The notes beneath the pieces are model-generated. The model worked only from the letters and a program-made list of their open reading frames with translations. It did no database searches and was not told the origin of the DNA. A stretch of DNA of 20,722 nucleotides from UBA9676 sp036522155 (GTDB lineage: Bacteria; Actinomycetota; Actinomycetes; Streptosporangiales; Streptosporangiaceae), in NCBI GenBank assembly GCA_036522155.1, contig DATDGI010000411.1, forward strand, positions 1-20,722, in the 5' to 3' direction. The translations under genes were made by a program, and so were the position numbers. Position 1 is the stretch's first letter. The number at the start of each line of letters is the position of its first letter. This document shows positions 6,877-14,010 of this stretch, piece by piece.

Positions 6877-7590
6877 CTACGGGATGTCCCTGGCCAGGAC
6901 AGTCCAGCAAGCGCCGTCGGCAGCGCGCCCCATCCTCACCGGGTGAAGCATCTGTTCCGGCGGTCCGGCCGCGCCGGGCAGCAGGACTAGCTCGGCCGGC
7001 CGGGTCAGGGCGGCCCGCATGGCCGTGGTGACCAGGCCGGGACCGGGCAGTGCGGCGTAGGCGGCCAGGACCGCCGCCCGCAGGGTCGGATGGATAGACC
7101 GGGCCCCGAGCTCGCCGGCCAGGCCGGGCTGCAGGAGCAGGTCCCGGGCATGCCGGGAGGCCGCCACCACCCGCAGCCCGGTACCGAGCCGTCGCAGCCG
7201 CTTGCCCAGATCGGCCAGCGCGGCGTAGCCGCTGCCATCGATCTCGGTGCCAGCCCCGAGGTCGAGGACCAGGGTTCCCACCCCCGCGCGGCACGCCCTC
7301 ACCCGGGCGAGCACGGCCCTGGTCAGCTGGCTGGCCGTGCCCGGCGACAGGTCCGCCTGCAGCCGGAGCACGACGATACGGGGAAGGATCAGGGCGCCGC
7401 GGCGGTCAAGCTGGCTGGCCGGGCCGGGGCCATTCACCCGGCCTGACTGGCCGCGGCCGTCCAGGCGGGTGCGGCGGCCCGTTAGTTTCGGTGGGAGAGG
7501 AGCCGGCGGCTCTCCCGCCCGCCGCCGCGCTCTGGGCCAGGTGGCAGGCGCGCGCAGGTCAGCCAGCGACGCGAAGCGGGTATGGCCCAT
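6877..7590 (-). CDS. STAS-domain protein (anti-sigma factor antagonist type)
   Basis: Residues about 70-182 fit a STAS fold: IVVLRLQADLSPGTASQL, then GTLVLDLGAGTEIDGSGYAALADLGKRL read in two parts with a central IDGSG (Ser120), then GTGLRVVAASRHARDLL. IDGSG lies where antagonists carry the phosphorylatable IDSSG serine. Some regulators of this kind free a sigma factor by binding an anti-sigma kinase, but the N-terminal tail (about 65 basic/Pro-rich residues) and a C-terminal extension of about 50 residues make this an atypical member. No kinase or sigma gene is adjacent. The start is uncertain: ATG 7590 has no clear ribosome site, and an in-frame GTG at about 7437 would leave a shorter protein. 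It is followed at 15 bp by the DUF1269 gene. Confidence 0.7.
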   Translation of the reverse strand: MGHTRFASLADLRAPATWPRARRRAGEPPAPLPPKLTGRRTRLDGRGQSGRVNGPGPASQLDRRGALILPRIVVLRLQADLSPGTASQLTRAVLARVRACRAGVGTLVLDLGAGTEIDGSGYAALADLGKRLRRLGTGLRVVAASRHARDLLLQPGLAGELGARSIHPTLRAAVLAAYAALPGPGLVTTAMRAALTRPAELVLLPGAAGPPEQMLHPVRMGRAADGACWTVLARDIP

Positions 7591-7806
7591 CAGGCGCCTC
7601 CGATGCCAGGCGTCATGCGCTGACGCTGCGCTGGCCGTCGGCCCCGGGCCACGCGGCCAGGGCCAGCTCGGGGTGACCGCATACAGCCTGGTCAGCGATG
7701 GCCACCGGGGTCATCACCCGTTCCGGGCGAAGTATCACCGAGCCCGCGAGCAGACCGGCGGCGAGCGGGTGCCAGGGTGGCTGACGGGGGCCGGGTCCGG
7801 CCTGTT

Positions 7807-7821
7807 TAGGGTGTCGGCGTG
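7807..7821 (+). promoter_or_regulatory. TAGGGT -10 box giving a likely leaderless transcript
   Basis: TAGGGT (7807-7812) ends 6 bases before the GTG start codon at 7819, and no ribosome site lies in between. A start point at or next to the GTG would produce a leaderless mRNA, common in actinobacteria. CTGACG at 7781-7786 is a possible -35, but the 20-bp spacer is long. Confidence 0.45.
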
Positions 7822-8382
7822 AGCGCAGAAGAGCAGGCCGGCGAGCAGGCGGCCACCGGCCTGACGCCGCCCGCCGATGGAGCCGGTCCTCAGCTGGTGG
7901 CCCCGCCCGGATGGCTCAGGCGGCTCAACACCGGCGGCATGCTCTACGGCACCCTGGTGGCCGCGTCGGCGCTGGCGGTCGCCAGCGGGCGGGGCGATTC
8001 CGTCAGGGACATAGTGGACGCGATGGCGTCCACCGTGGTGATCTACTGGCTCGCGCACGTGTACACGGCCACGATCAGCGCGCACCAGGCCGGGCCCCGG
8101 ATCCGGCTGTGGCGCCGGATACACGCGGCGGCCTGGCATGAAGCCCCGATCCTGCTCGGTGGCCTGCCCCCATTTGCCGTTTTCGTCGGCCTGGAACTGG
8201 CCGGGGTGGGCCTGCGGGCCGACGCGGTCGCGGCCCTGGGCACCTCCATCGCCACGCTGGCGGTGGATGGGTTCCTTGCGGGCCGGCAGGCTGGGGTGCG
8301 CGGCTGGCGGCTCGGCACGGAGGCCGGCCTGGCGGCTGTCTTCGGCGGGCTCATCGCGCTGCTGATGGTCTCCCTGCACTAG
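7819..8382 (+). CDS. Conserved hypothetical membrane protein
   Basis: This 187-residue protein has a soluble, acidic-to-neutral N terminus (about 35 residues) and four or five predicted membrane helices: roughly 39-56 (GGMLYGTLVAASALAVA), 66-86 (VVIYWLAHVYTATIS), 108-130 (ILLGGLPPFAVFVGLELAG), 137-155 and 167-186. A polar HVYTATISAHQAG loop and WRRIHAAAWHEAP between helices 2 and 3 hold several His and Trp residues. I do not recognise a characterised family. The GTG start is supported by a TAGGGT box 6 bases upstream. It is divergent from the STAS gene and lies about 100 bp before the CLC gene, so joint transcription with the CLC gene is possible but not shown. Confidence 0.75.
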   Translation: MSAEEQAGEQAATGLTPPADGAGPQLVAPPGWLRRLNTGGMLYGTLVAASALAVASGRGDSVRDIVDAMASTVVIYWLAHVYTATISAHQAGPRIRLWRRIHAAAWHEAPILLGGLPPFAVFVGLELAGVGLRADAVAALGTSIATLAVDGFLAGRQAGVRGWRLGTEAGLAAVFGGLIALLMVSLH

Positions 8383-8485
8383 CCCGCGCCGCAGGCGCGC
8401 ACGGGGGCGCCGGGGCGCCGGGAAGGGAGCCGGGTCACCCGGCCGAGGTGAGCCGCTGCTGCCGGCCGGGCGCAAGGATGGGCTG

Positions 8486-9841
8486 ATGGCGACGCCCGCG
8501 CACCCGCCGGATCCCGCGGCGGTGCTCCGAAGCCGGAACTACGTTGGCCTGCTGATCATCGCGGCGATCCTGGGGGTGCCGATCTCCGCGGCCGCCTACG
8601 GCTTCCTGGCCTTGGTCAATTACCTCCAGCAGGAACTGTTCACCCGGCTGCCGCACGGACTGGGGTTCGCCACCGCGCCCGCCTGGTGGCCGCTGCCGAT
8701 GCTGGTGATCGGCGCGGTGCTGGCCGCCGGGGCCATCCGCTACCTGCCCGGCCGGGGCGGGCCGTCGCCCTCCGGCGGGTTCGCCATGCACGCTCCGCCG
8801 ACGCCGGCCCAGCTGCCGGGGGTCATCTGCGCCGCACTGGCGACGCTGGCCTTCGGTGCCGTGCTCGGGCCCGAGATGCCGCTCATCGCGCTCGGCGGCG
8901 GCCTCGGCGTGCTCGCCATCCGCCTCAGCAAGCGGCGCAACGTCCCCGACCGGGCGGTGTCGATGGTGGCCGCGTCCGGCAGTTTCGCGGCCATCAGCGC
9001 CCTGCTCGGGTCGCCGATCCTCGGTGCCTTCCTGCTGATGGAGGCGTCCGGGCTGGCCGGGGCGACGCTGGAGGTCGTGCTGGTGCCCGGCCTGCTGGCG
9101 GCCGGGGTGGGCTCGCTCATCTTCACCGGCCTGGGCAGCCTGACCGGGCTGGGCACGTACTCACTGGCCATTCCCGGGCTGCCGCCGGTCGGCCATCCCT
9201 ATGCATCCGAGTTCGGCTGGGCCGTGGCCGCCGGGCTGGCCGCCGCGCTGATCGGACCCGGCATCCGCTGGCTGGGCCGGCTCGTGTACGGGTACGCGGA
9301 GCGGCACCTGCTGCCGGTGCTGGTCCTGGCCGGCCTCGTGGTCGCCGCGCTGGCGATCGGGTACGCAGAGGCCACCGGCCGGCCCGTCAGCGACGTGCTG
9401 TTCTCCGGCGAGAACTCGATCGGGCCGCTGGTCGAGCACGGGGCCGGTTTCACCGTCGGTGCGCTGCTGCTGCTGATGGCGTGCAAGGGCCTGGCCTACG
9501 GGGTGTCGCTGGGCAGCTTCCGCGGCGGGCCGGTGTTCCCCGGGCTGTTCATCGGCGCGGCTGGCGGGGTGGCGCTGTCGCATCTGCCCGGTCTGCCGCT
9601 GGTGGCCGGCGTGGCCATCGGCATGGGCGCGATGAGCGTGGTGATGCTCACGCTGCCGATGACCTCGGTCCTGCTGGCGACACTGCTGCTGGGGTCGGAC
9701 GGGCTGGCGGTCATGCCCGCGGTGATCGTGGCGGTCGTGGTCGCCTACGTGGCCTCGGCCTGGATCACGCCCCGCCCGGCCGCCGGCGGCGAACCGGCCC
9801 CGGCCCCGGCGCCGCGGCTCAGCGGCTCACGATCGGATTGA
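8486..9841 (+). CDS. CLC-family chloride channel/transporter
   Basis: This 451-residue CLC membrane protein has many hydrophobic helices. Recognisable motifs are LGPEMPLIALGGG (the GxExP motif, gating glutamate Glu130), GSPILGAFLLMEASG (the N-terminal part of the dimer-interface helices) and GSFRGGPVFPGLFIGAAGG (GxFxP, residues 348-352, chloride site). The first serine motif (GSGIP in E. coli) is weakly kept as PSPSGG around 93-98. At the place of the inner proton-transfer glutamate Glu203 of E. coli ClcA there is Ala187, after Glu186. Antiport may therefore be altered or absent. No CBS domains follow. AAGGA lies 7 bases before the ATG. The tail after about residue 430 is Pro/Ala-rich and probably cytoplasmic. 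Confidence 0.9.
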   Translation: MATPAHPPDPAAVLRSRNYVGLLIIAAILGVPISAAAYGFLALVNYLQQELFTRLPHGLGFATAPAWWPLPMLVIGAVLAAGAIRYLPGRGGPSPSGGFAMHAPPTPAQLPGVICAALATLAFGAVLGPEMPLIALGGGLGVLAIRLSKRRNVPDRAVSMVAASGSFAAISALLGSPILGAFLLMEASGLAGATLEVVLVPGLLAAGVGSLIFTGLGSLTGLGTYSLAIPGLPPVGHPYASEFGWAVAAGLAAALIGPGIRWLGRLVYGYAERHLLPVLVLAGLVVAALAIGYAEATGRPVSDVLFSGENSIGPLVEHGAGFTVGALLLLMACKGLAYGVSLGSFRGGPVFPGLFIGAAGGVALSHLPGLPLVAGVAIGMGAMSVVMLTLPMTSVLLATLLLGSDGLAVMPAVIVAVVVAYVASAWITPRPAAGGEPAPAPAPRLSGSRSD

Positions 9842-9931
9842 CCGGAGCCGGGCCGGTGGTCATCGTCCCGCCTGTGTGCGGCACCCTTGAGTCCGCAAGG
9901 CACGGCGCCCGCGTGCACAGGGAAGGTACCC

Positions 9932-10918
9932 ATGGCCCGGCAGCGGCTGGTGGCGGTCAGCTACCCGGTGGACGGCGAGTTCACCCGGATCAACACCGAG
10001 GTGGTCGGCGGCGACGCCCGCCTGGCCTTCCTGGCCGCGGTGGCCGAGGACGAGCGGCGCGGCATCCTGCGGGAGGCGGAGGCGCTGATCGGCTGGAACC
10101 TGCGCCGGGAACTGCCCGCCGGGGCGTGGCAGGAGGCGGCCGGGCTCCGGTTCGTCCAGCTGCTGTCGGCCGGCGCCGACGGCCTCGACTTCGCCGCCAT
10201 CCCCGGCCAGCTGATCCTGGCCAGTAACGTCGGCGCGTACTCGGAGCCGATCGCCGAGCACGTCATGGCGATGACGCTGGCCCTGGCCCGGCGGCTGCGC
10301 CAGCGCCACGCCGGGCTCACCCGCGGCGAGTTCAACCAGTGGGAGCCGCTGCTCACCCTGGACGGCGCGGTCTGCGCGATCCTCGGCTACGGCGGCATCG
10401 GGGCCACCACCGCGGGCCTGATGCGGGCGTTCGGCGCCCGCATCCACGCGGTGAACACCTCCGGCGCCACCGGCGACCCGGTCGACTTCGCCGGCACCCT
10501 GGCCGACCTTGACCTCGTGCTCGCCCGTGCCGACGTGCTGGTCATCGCCCTGCCGCTGACCACGGCCACCCGCGGCCTCATCGGCGCCAGGGAACTGGCC
10601 CTGATGAAGCCGGCCGCCATCGTCGTCAACGTGTCACGCGCGGCCGTCGTGGACGAGCGGGCGCTGTTCGAGCATCTGCGCGATCACCCCGAGTTCTGCG
10701 CCGGCATCGACACCTGGTGGCACGAGCCGGGCCAGGATGGGGGGTTCCGGATGGACTACCCCTTCCTCGGCCTGCCCAATGTGATCGGCTCCCCGCACAA
10801 CTCCGGCATCGTGCCCGGCGTCCTCCCTCACGCGGCCCGCCGGGCGGCCGAAAACACCCGCCGGTTCCTGCGCGGCGAGCCGGTGACCGGGCTCATCCGC
10901 CGGGCCGACTACCAGTGA
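9932..10918 (+). CDS. D-2-hydroxyacid dehydrogenase, NAD-binding (phosphoglycerate dehydrogenase-like)
   Basis: This 328-residue protein has the D-isomer 2-hydroxyacid dehydrogenase layout. The dinucleotide-binding motif GYGGIG is at 152-157. The catalytic triad is Arg236 (VVNVSRAAVVDE), Glu265 (CAGIDTWWHEP) and His289 (GSPHNSG). Such enzymes interconvert 2-keto and D-2-hydroxy acids with NAD(P)H. The substrate cannot be read from sequence, and the WWHEP loop is not the usual VFxxEP of serine-biosynthetic SerA. ATG 9932 was chosen because GGGAAGG lies just upstream and the protein then starts at the first beta strand; an in-frame ATG at 9887 has no support. It stands alone between the CLC gene and the convergent repeat-protein gene. 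Confidence 0.9.
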   Translation: MARQRLVAVSYPVDGEFTRINTEVVGGDARLAFLAAVAEDERRGILREAEALIGWNLRRELPAGAWQEAAGLRFVQLLSAGADGLDFAAIPGQLILASNVGAYSEPIAEHVMAMTLALARRLRQRHAGLTRGEFNQWEPLLTLDGAVCAILGYGGIGATTAGLMRAFGARIHAVNTSGATGDPVDFAGTLADLDLVLARADVLVIALPLTTATRGLIGARELALMKPAAIVVNVSRAAVVDERALFEHLRDHPEFCAGIDTWWHEPGQDGGFRMDYPFLGLPNVIGSPHNSGIVPGVLPHAARRAAENTRRFLRGEPVTGLIRRADYQ

Positions 10919-10927
10919 GGCCGTAGG

Positions 10928-10939
10928 GCCGGAACCGGC
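10928..10939. terminator. Small hairpin between convergent genes
   Basis: GCCGG, AA, CCGGC forms a short perfect inverted repeat in the 31-bp gap between the dehydrogenase and the convergent repeat-protein gene. It could serve both directions. The stem is only about 5 bp, so support is weak. Confidence 0.25.
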
Positions 10940-10949
10940 AGCACGCCCG

Positions 10950-11648
10950 CTAAGGAATCGTCCAGGTGGATTGCGGCCCGGGCAGGCACGCGGACACCAT
11001 GCCCGGCCGGACCTGGACCGGCATCCCCGGCGGGAAGGACGCGTTCGCTGGCACCTGCACCTGCACCCCGGGCGGGAGCGTGATGGTCCGGCCCTTCACG
11101 GACTGCCTGCTGACCTTCACCGGCTTGCCGCCCGCCGGGCCGACCACGGTGATGGTCCGCTGGACCGCTCCGCCGGGGCCCACGGTGATGGTCCGCTGGA
11201 CCCCTGCGCCTGGGCCGACCACGACTGCCCCCGGCGGCAGGCCGCCCGGGCCCACGACGATAGTGCGCTGAGGCCCGCCTTTGCCCGGGCCCACGAAGAT
11301 GGTCCGCTGGACCCCTGCGCATGGGCCGACCACGATGGCCCGCTGGGGCCCGCCGGCCGGGCCGATCGTGAACGACCTGGCCACACCGGCCGGTGCCATC
11401 ACCACCGTGGACGACGAGCCCGCGAAGCCGATCGACAGCCCGATGATGACGCCCGCCAGCAAGGCCGCCACCATCCAGCCCGCGCTCCGGCTGGCGAGCG
11501 CCCGGCGGGCGGCTGGGCCGCGCCCGGGCCGCGGCCCAGCGGCGGCCGGCAGCGCGAGCGGCGCGGTGGCACCGTCTGGCTCCGCCGCGGCGCCGCCCTC
11601 CTGCGACCCGGCTGGCTCCGCCCCGGCGGGGTGTTCCTGTTCGTCCAC
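10950..11648 (-). CDS. Single-pass membrane protein with tandem QRTIxVGPGxG repeats, family not recognised
   Basis: This protein has about 232 residues. The N-terminal part (1-57) is rich in Ala, Pro, Gly and Glu and ends in basic residues (GPAARRALASRSAG), suggesting a cytoplasmic side. One membrane helix follows at about 58-77 (WMVAALLAGVIIGLSIGFAG). The outer part begins with STVVMAPAGVARSFTIGPAGG and continues as about seven units of 12-14 residues. Typical units are QRTIFVGPGKGGP, QRTIVVGPGGLP and QRTITVGPGGAV. After a basic SRQSVKGR stretch, it ends in a Pro/Val-rich segment. The repeats also show in the DNA. GTG 11648 was chosen because GAGG lies 9 bases before it; the GTG at 11663 is an alternative. 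I do not recognise a family, and the function is unknown. The alternation of beta-prone QRTIxV with GPG turns suggests a beta-hairpin or solenoid stalk, which is inference. Confidence 0.72.
   Translation of the reverse strand: MDEQEHPAGAEPAGSQEGGAAAEPDGATAPLALPAAAGPRPGRGPAARRALASRSAGWMVAALLAGVIIGLSIGFAGSSSTVVMAPAGVARSFTIGPAGGPQRAIVVGPCAGVQRTIFVGPGKGGPQRTIVVGPGGLPPGAVVVGPGAGVQRTITVGPGGAVQRTITVVGPAGGKPVKVSRQSVKGRTITLPPGVQVQVPANASFPPGMPVQVRPGMVSACLPGPQSTWTIP
11127..11378 (-). repeat. In-gene tandem repeat, about 36-39 bp per unit
   Basis: On the plus strand the motif GATGGTCCGCTGGACC recurs with small changes (for example at 11150, 11187 and 11299), each near a GGGCCCACG or GGGCCGACC stretch. 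This is the DNA form of the QRTIxVGPG protein repeats. Units differ in sequence but keep the reading frame, so copy number may vary between strains. Confidence 0.65.
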
Positions 11649-11912
11649 GTCAGCGCACCTCACTGTCGGCCGGATACGAGAATCCCATATTCATCATCGG
11701 CGGCGGACCTGCGGGCGGAGCGCATGTTGTGTGTGAGTTCGGTGTGAATATCCCTGGTCAGGGCGGCGGGATGGCGGCCCGCTCCGGCCCGGGCGGCCGG
11801 GATAACCCGCTGCGGGTGACGACCCGGCCGTGCGCCCGGGCGGATGCTGTCAGGACATAACACGACTCATGGTGACCACACGCCCAGCGGCAGGCCGCCG
11901 GGGAGGATGATC

Positions 11913-13778
11913 ATGGCCCGGTATCCCAACATCAGCGATCATGGGCTCATCGGCGATCTGCAGACCGCGGCGCTGGTATCGACCGACGGGACGGTGGACT
12001 GGTTCTGCTGCCCGCGGTTCGATTCCCCCAGCGTGTTCGCGTCCCTGCTAGACGCGGACCGGGGCGGCTACTTCCGGGTGTCGCCGGAAGGCGGCTGCGA
12101 CGTGACCCGCCAGCTGTACTTCCCGGACACCGCGGTCCTGATCACCCGCTTCCTCACTCCGGATGGGGTGGGCGAGGTGACCGACTTCATGCCCATCGCC
12201 GGCAGCCGGGTTACCGGCCGGCACCGGCTCGTGCGCAGGCTGCGGGTGGTGCGCGGCAGCATGCAGTTCCTGGTGGAGATCCGGCCCCGGTTCGACTACG
12301 GCCGCCAGCCGCACAAGCTGGACATCTCCGACTCCGGCGCCGTCTTCGAAGGCAACGGCATGGAACTCACGCTGCACTCGGTCGGCCTGCACAGCGACCA
12401 GGGCGCCACCATCGACAGGGACGGCGACGACCTCGTGATCAGGCGCACCCTGCGCGAAGGCGAGAGCGCCGGGCTGGTGCTGGAATCCATGGGCGGCAAG
12501 CCGCGCCGGATGACGCCGGCCGAGCTGTCGCGGCTGGAGGACGACACGGCCGGGTTCTGGCGCGACTGGCTGGGCCGGTCGACCTACACCGGCCGCTGGC
12601 GGGAGATCGTGACCCGCTCCGCGATGACGCTCAAGCTGATGACCTACGCGCCGTCCGGCGCCCTGGTGGCGGCACCCACCACCGGCCTGCCCGAGCAGGT
12701 CGGCGGCGAGCGGAACTGGGACTACCGCTACACCTGGATCAGGGACGCGTCCTTCTCGGTGTACGCGCTGCTGGGCCTCGGCTACCTGGAAGAGGCGGCC
12801 GCGTTCGGGGTCTGGGTCCGGGACCGCCTGATCGAGCAGGCCGGCCACGGCCCCACCCCGCTCAAGATCATGTACCGGGTGGACGGATCCAGCGACCTGA
12901 CCGAGGAGACCCTGGACCACTTCGAGGGCTGGCGCGGATCCAGCCCGGTCCGGATCGGTAACGGGGCCGCGGACCAGCTCCAGCTCGACATCTACGGCGA
13001 AGCGCTGGACGCCATGTACCACGCCGACACGCACGGGCTGCAGATCGCGCACCAGGGGTGGACCGTGGTGGCCGACATGATCGAGTGGGTCTGCGAGCAC
13101 TGGGACCAGCCGGACGAGGGGATCTGGGAGACGCGTGGCGGCCGCCAGGACTTCACCTACGGACGGTTCCAGTGCTGGGTGGCGCTGGACCGGGCGATCC
13201 GGCTGGCGGAAGGACTGGGCCGCCCGGCCGATATCCCCCGCTGGCGGTCCGAGCGGGACCGGATCTACCAGCAGGTCATGGCGAAGGGCTGGCACCCTGG
13301 CCGGCGGGCGTTCGTCCAGCACTACGGCAGCGAGGTGCTCGACTCCTCGCTGCTGCTGATGCCGCTGATGGGTTTCGTATCGCCGTTCGATCCGATGTGG
13401 CTGGACACGCTGCGCGCGATGGACTCCGAACTGGTGTCGGACAGCCTGGTCTACCGGTACGACCCCAGCGCGTCCCCGGACGGGCTGCGCGGCCAGGAAG
13501 GCACCTTCTCGTTGTGCACCTTCTGGTACGTGGACGCGCTCGCCCGCTCCGGACGGCTCGGCGAGGCCGAGCTGACCTTCCAGAAGATGCAGACGTACGC
13601 CAACCACCTCGGGCTGTTTTCTGAGGAGATCGGGCAGACTGGCGAGCAGCTGGGGAACTTCCCCCAGGCGTTCAGCCACTTGTCCCTCATCAACGCCGCC
13701 ATCAACCTGGACTACCAGCTCGATCATGGCCTGCCGCTGGCCGCCGCCGGGCTGGCGGCCCGGGCCTGGCGCCGCTGA
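11913..13778 (+). CDS. Glycoside hydrolase family 15 protein (glucoamylase/trehalase type)
   Basis: This 621-residue protein has no signal peptide and is likely cytoplasmic. An N-terminal beta-sandwich domain begins YPNISDHGLIGDLQTAALVS and carries DGTVDWFCCPRFDSPSVF. The (alpha/alpha)6 barrel follows, with GERNWDYRYTWIRDASFSVY (about 265-284), GIWETRGGRQDFTYGRF (Glu406, the expected general acid) and LFSEEIGQTGEQLGNFPQAF (about 569-588, holding the expected catalytic base). Close actinobacterial relatives include alpha,alpha-trehalases and glucoamylase-like enzymes, so the substrate is probably trehalose or an alpha-glucan; sequence alone does not decide. ATG 11913 was chosen because GGGAGG (11901-11906) lies 6 bases upstream; ATG 11907 directly follows that motif. 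A strong hairpin lies 2 bp after the stop, so it is probably monocistronic. Confidence 0.93.
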   Translation: MARYPNISDHGLIGDLQTAALVSTDGTVDWFCCPRFDSPSVFASLLDADRGGYFRVSPEGGCDVTRQLYFPDTAVLITRFLTPDGVGEVTDFMPIAGSRVTGRHRLVRRLRVVRGSMQFLVEIRPRFDYGRQPHKLDISDSGAVFEGNGMELTLHSVGLHSDQGATIDRDGDDLVIRRTLREGESAGLVLESMGGKPRRMTPAELSRLEDDTAGFWRDWLGRSTYTGRWREIVTRSAMTLKLMTYAPSGALVAAPTTGLPEQVGGERNWDYRYTWIRDASFSVYALLGLGYLEEAAAFGVWVRDRLIEQAGHGPTPLKIMYRVDGSSDLTEETLDHFEGWRGSSPVRIGNGAADQLQLDIYGEALDAMYHADTHGLQIAHQGWTVVADMIEWVCEHWDQPDEGIWETRGGRQDFTYGRFQCWVALDRAIRLAEGLGRPADIPRWRSERDRIYQQVMAKGWHPGRRAFVQHYGSEVLDSSLLLMPLMGFVSPFDPMWLDTLRAMDSELVSDSLVYRYDPSASPDGLRGQEGTFSLCTFWYVDALARSGRLGEAELTFQKMQTYANHLGLFSEEIGQTGEQLGNFPQAFSHLSLINAAINLDYQLDHGLPLAAAGLAARAWRR

Positions 13779-13780
13779 GC

Positions 13781-13808
13781 CGGAGGCCGGGTGCTGGACT
13801 GGCCTCCG
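13781..13808 (+). terminator. Hairpin terminator candidate after the GH15 gene
   Basis: CGGAGGCC (13781-13788) and GGCCTCCG (13801-13808) pair perfectly over 8 bp around a 12-base loop, starting 2 bases after the stop codon. There is no T-tract, as in many actinobacterial terminators. Confidence 0.6.
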
Positions 13809-13884
13809 CCCTCACCCCGCCCGCTGCCTCAGCCACGCTTGGTACAGGCAGCGATAGTGCCATTACCCGCAGTTATGGGTTCTG

Positions 13885-13909
13885 GGTTGATACCGCGCAC
13901 CCTGGGTAC
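13885..13909 (+). promoter_or_regulatory. Possible SigB/SigF-type stress promoter upstream of the LuxR-type regulator
   Basis: GGTT (13885-13888) and GGGTAC (13904-13909) are 15 bp apart. This is close to the GTTT/GGTTT, 14-17 bp, GGGTA pattern of actinobacterial SigB/SigF-type promoters. It would leave a leader of about 100 bases. The -35 is imperfect and such short motifs arise by chance in GC-rich DNA, so support is low. Confidence 0.28.
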
Positions 13910-14010
13910 TAGCCCTCAAAGGGCGACGGCTTGCGCATATGTCCTGCCCGCGGGTGGTGAGGGGGCATCGGCCTCCCGGGCGGTCAAATCCGGGCATCGG
14001 GGGGATGTCG

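Noticed and set aside
8686..10227. A 513-codon plus-strand frame spanning the CLC and dehydrogenase genes
   Set aside because: It is Arg/Ala/Gly-rich and in another frame from two well-recognised genes.
10966..11747. Plus-strand frames over the repeat-protein region
   Set aside because: The minus-strand frame has a membrane helix, a ribosome site and in-frame protein repeats; the plus frames are repetitive shadows of it.
12048..13727. A 559-codon open frame on the minus strand
   Set aside because: It is antisense to the GH15 gene, whose catalytic motifs are intact, and shows no domain of its own.
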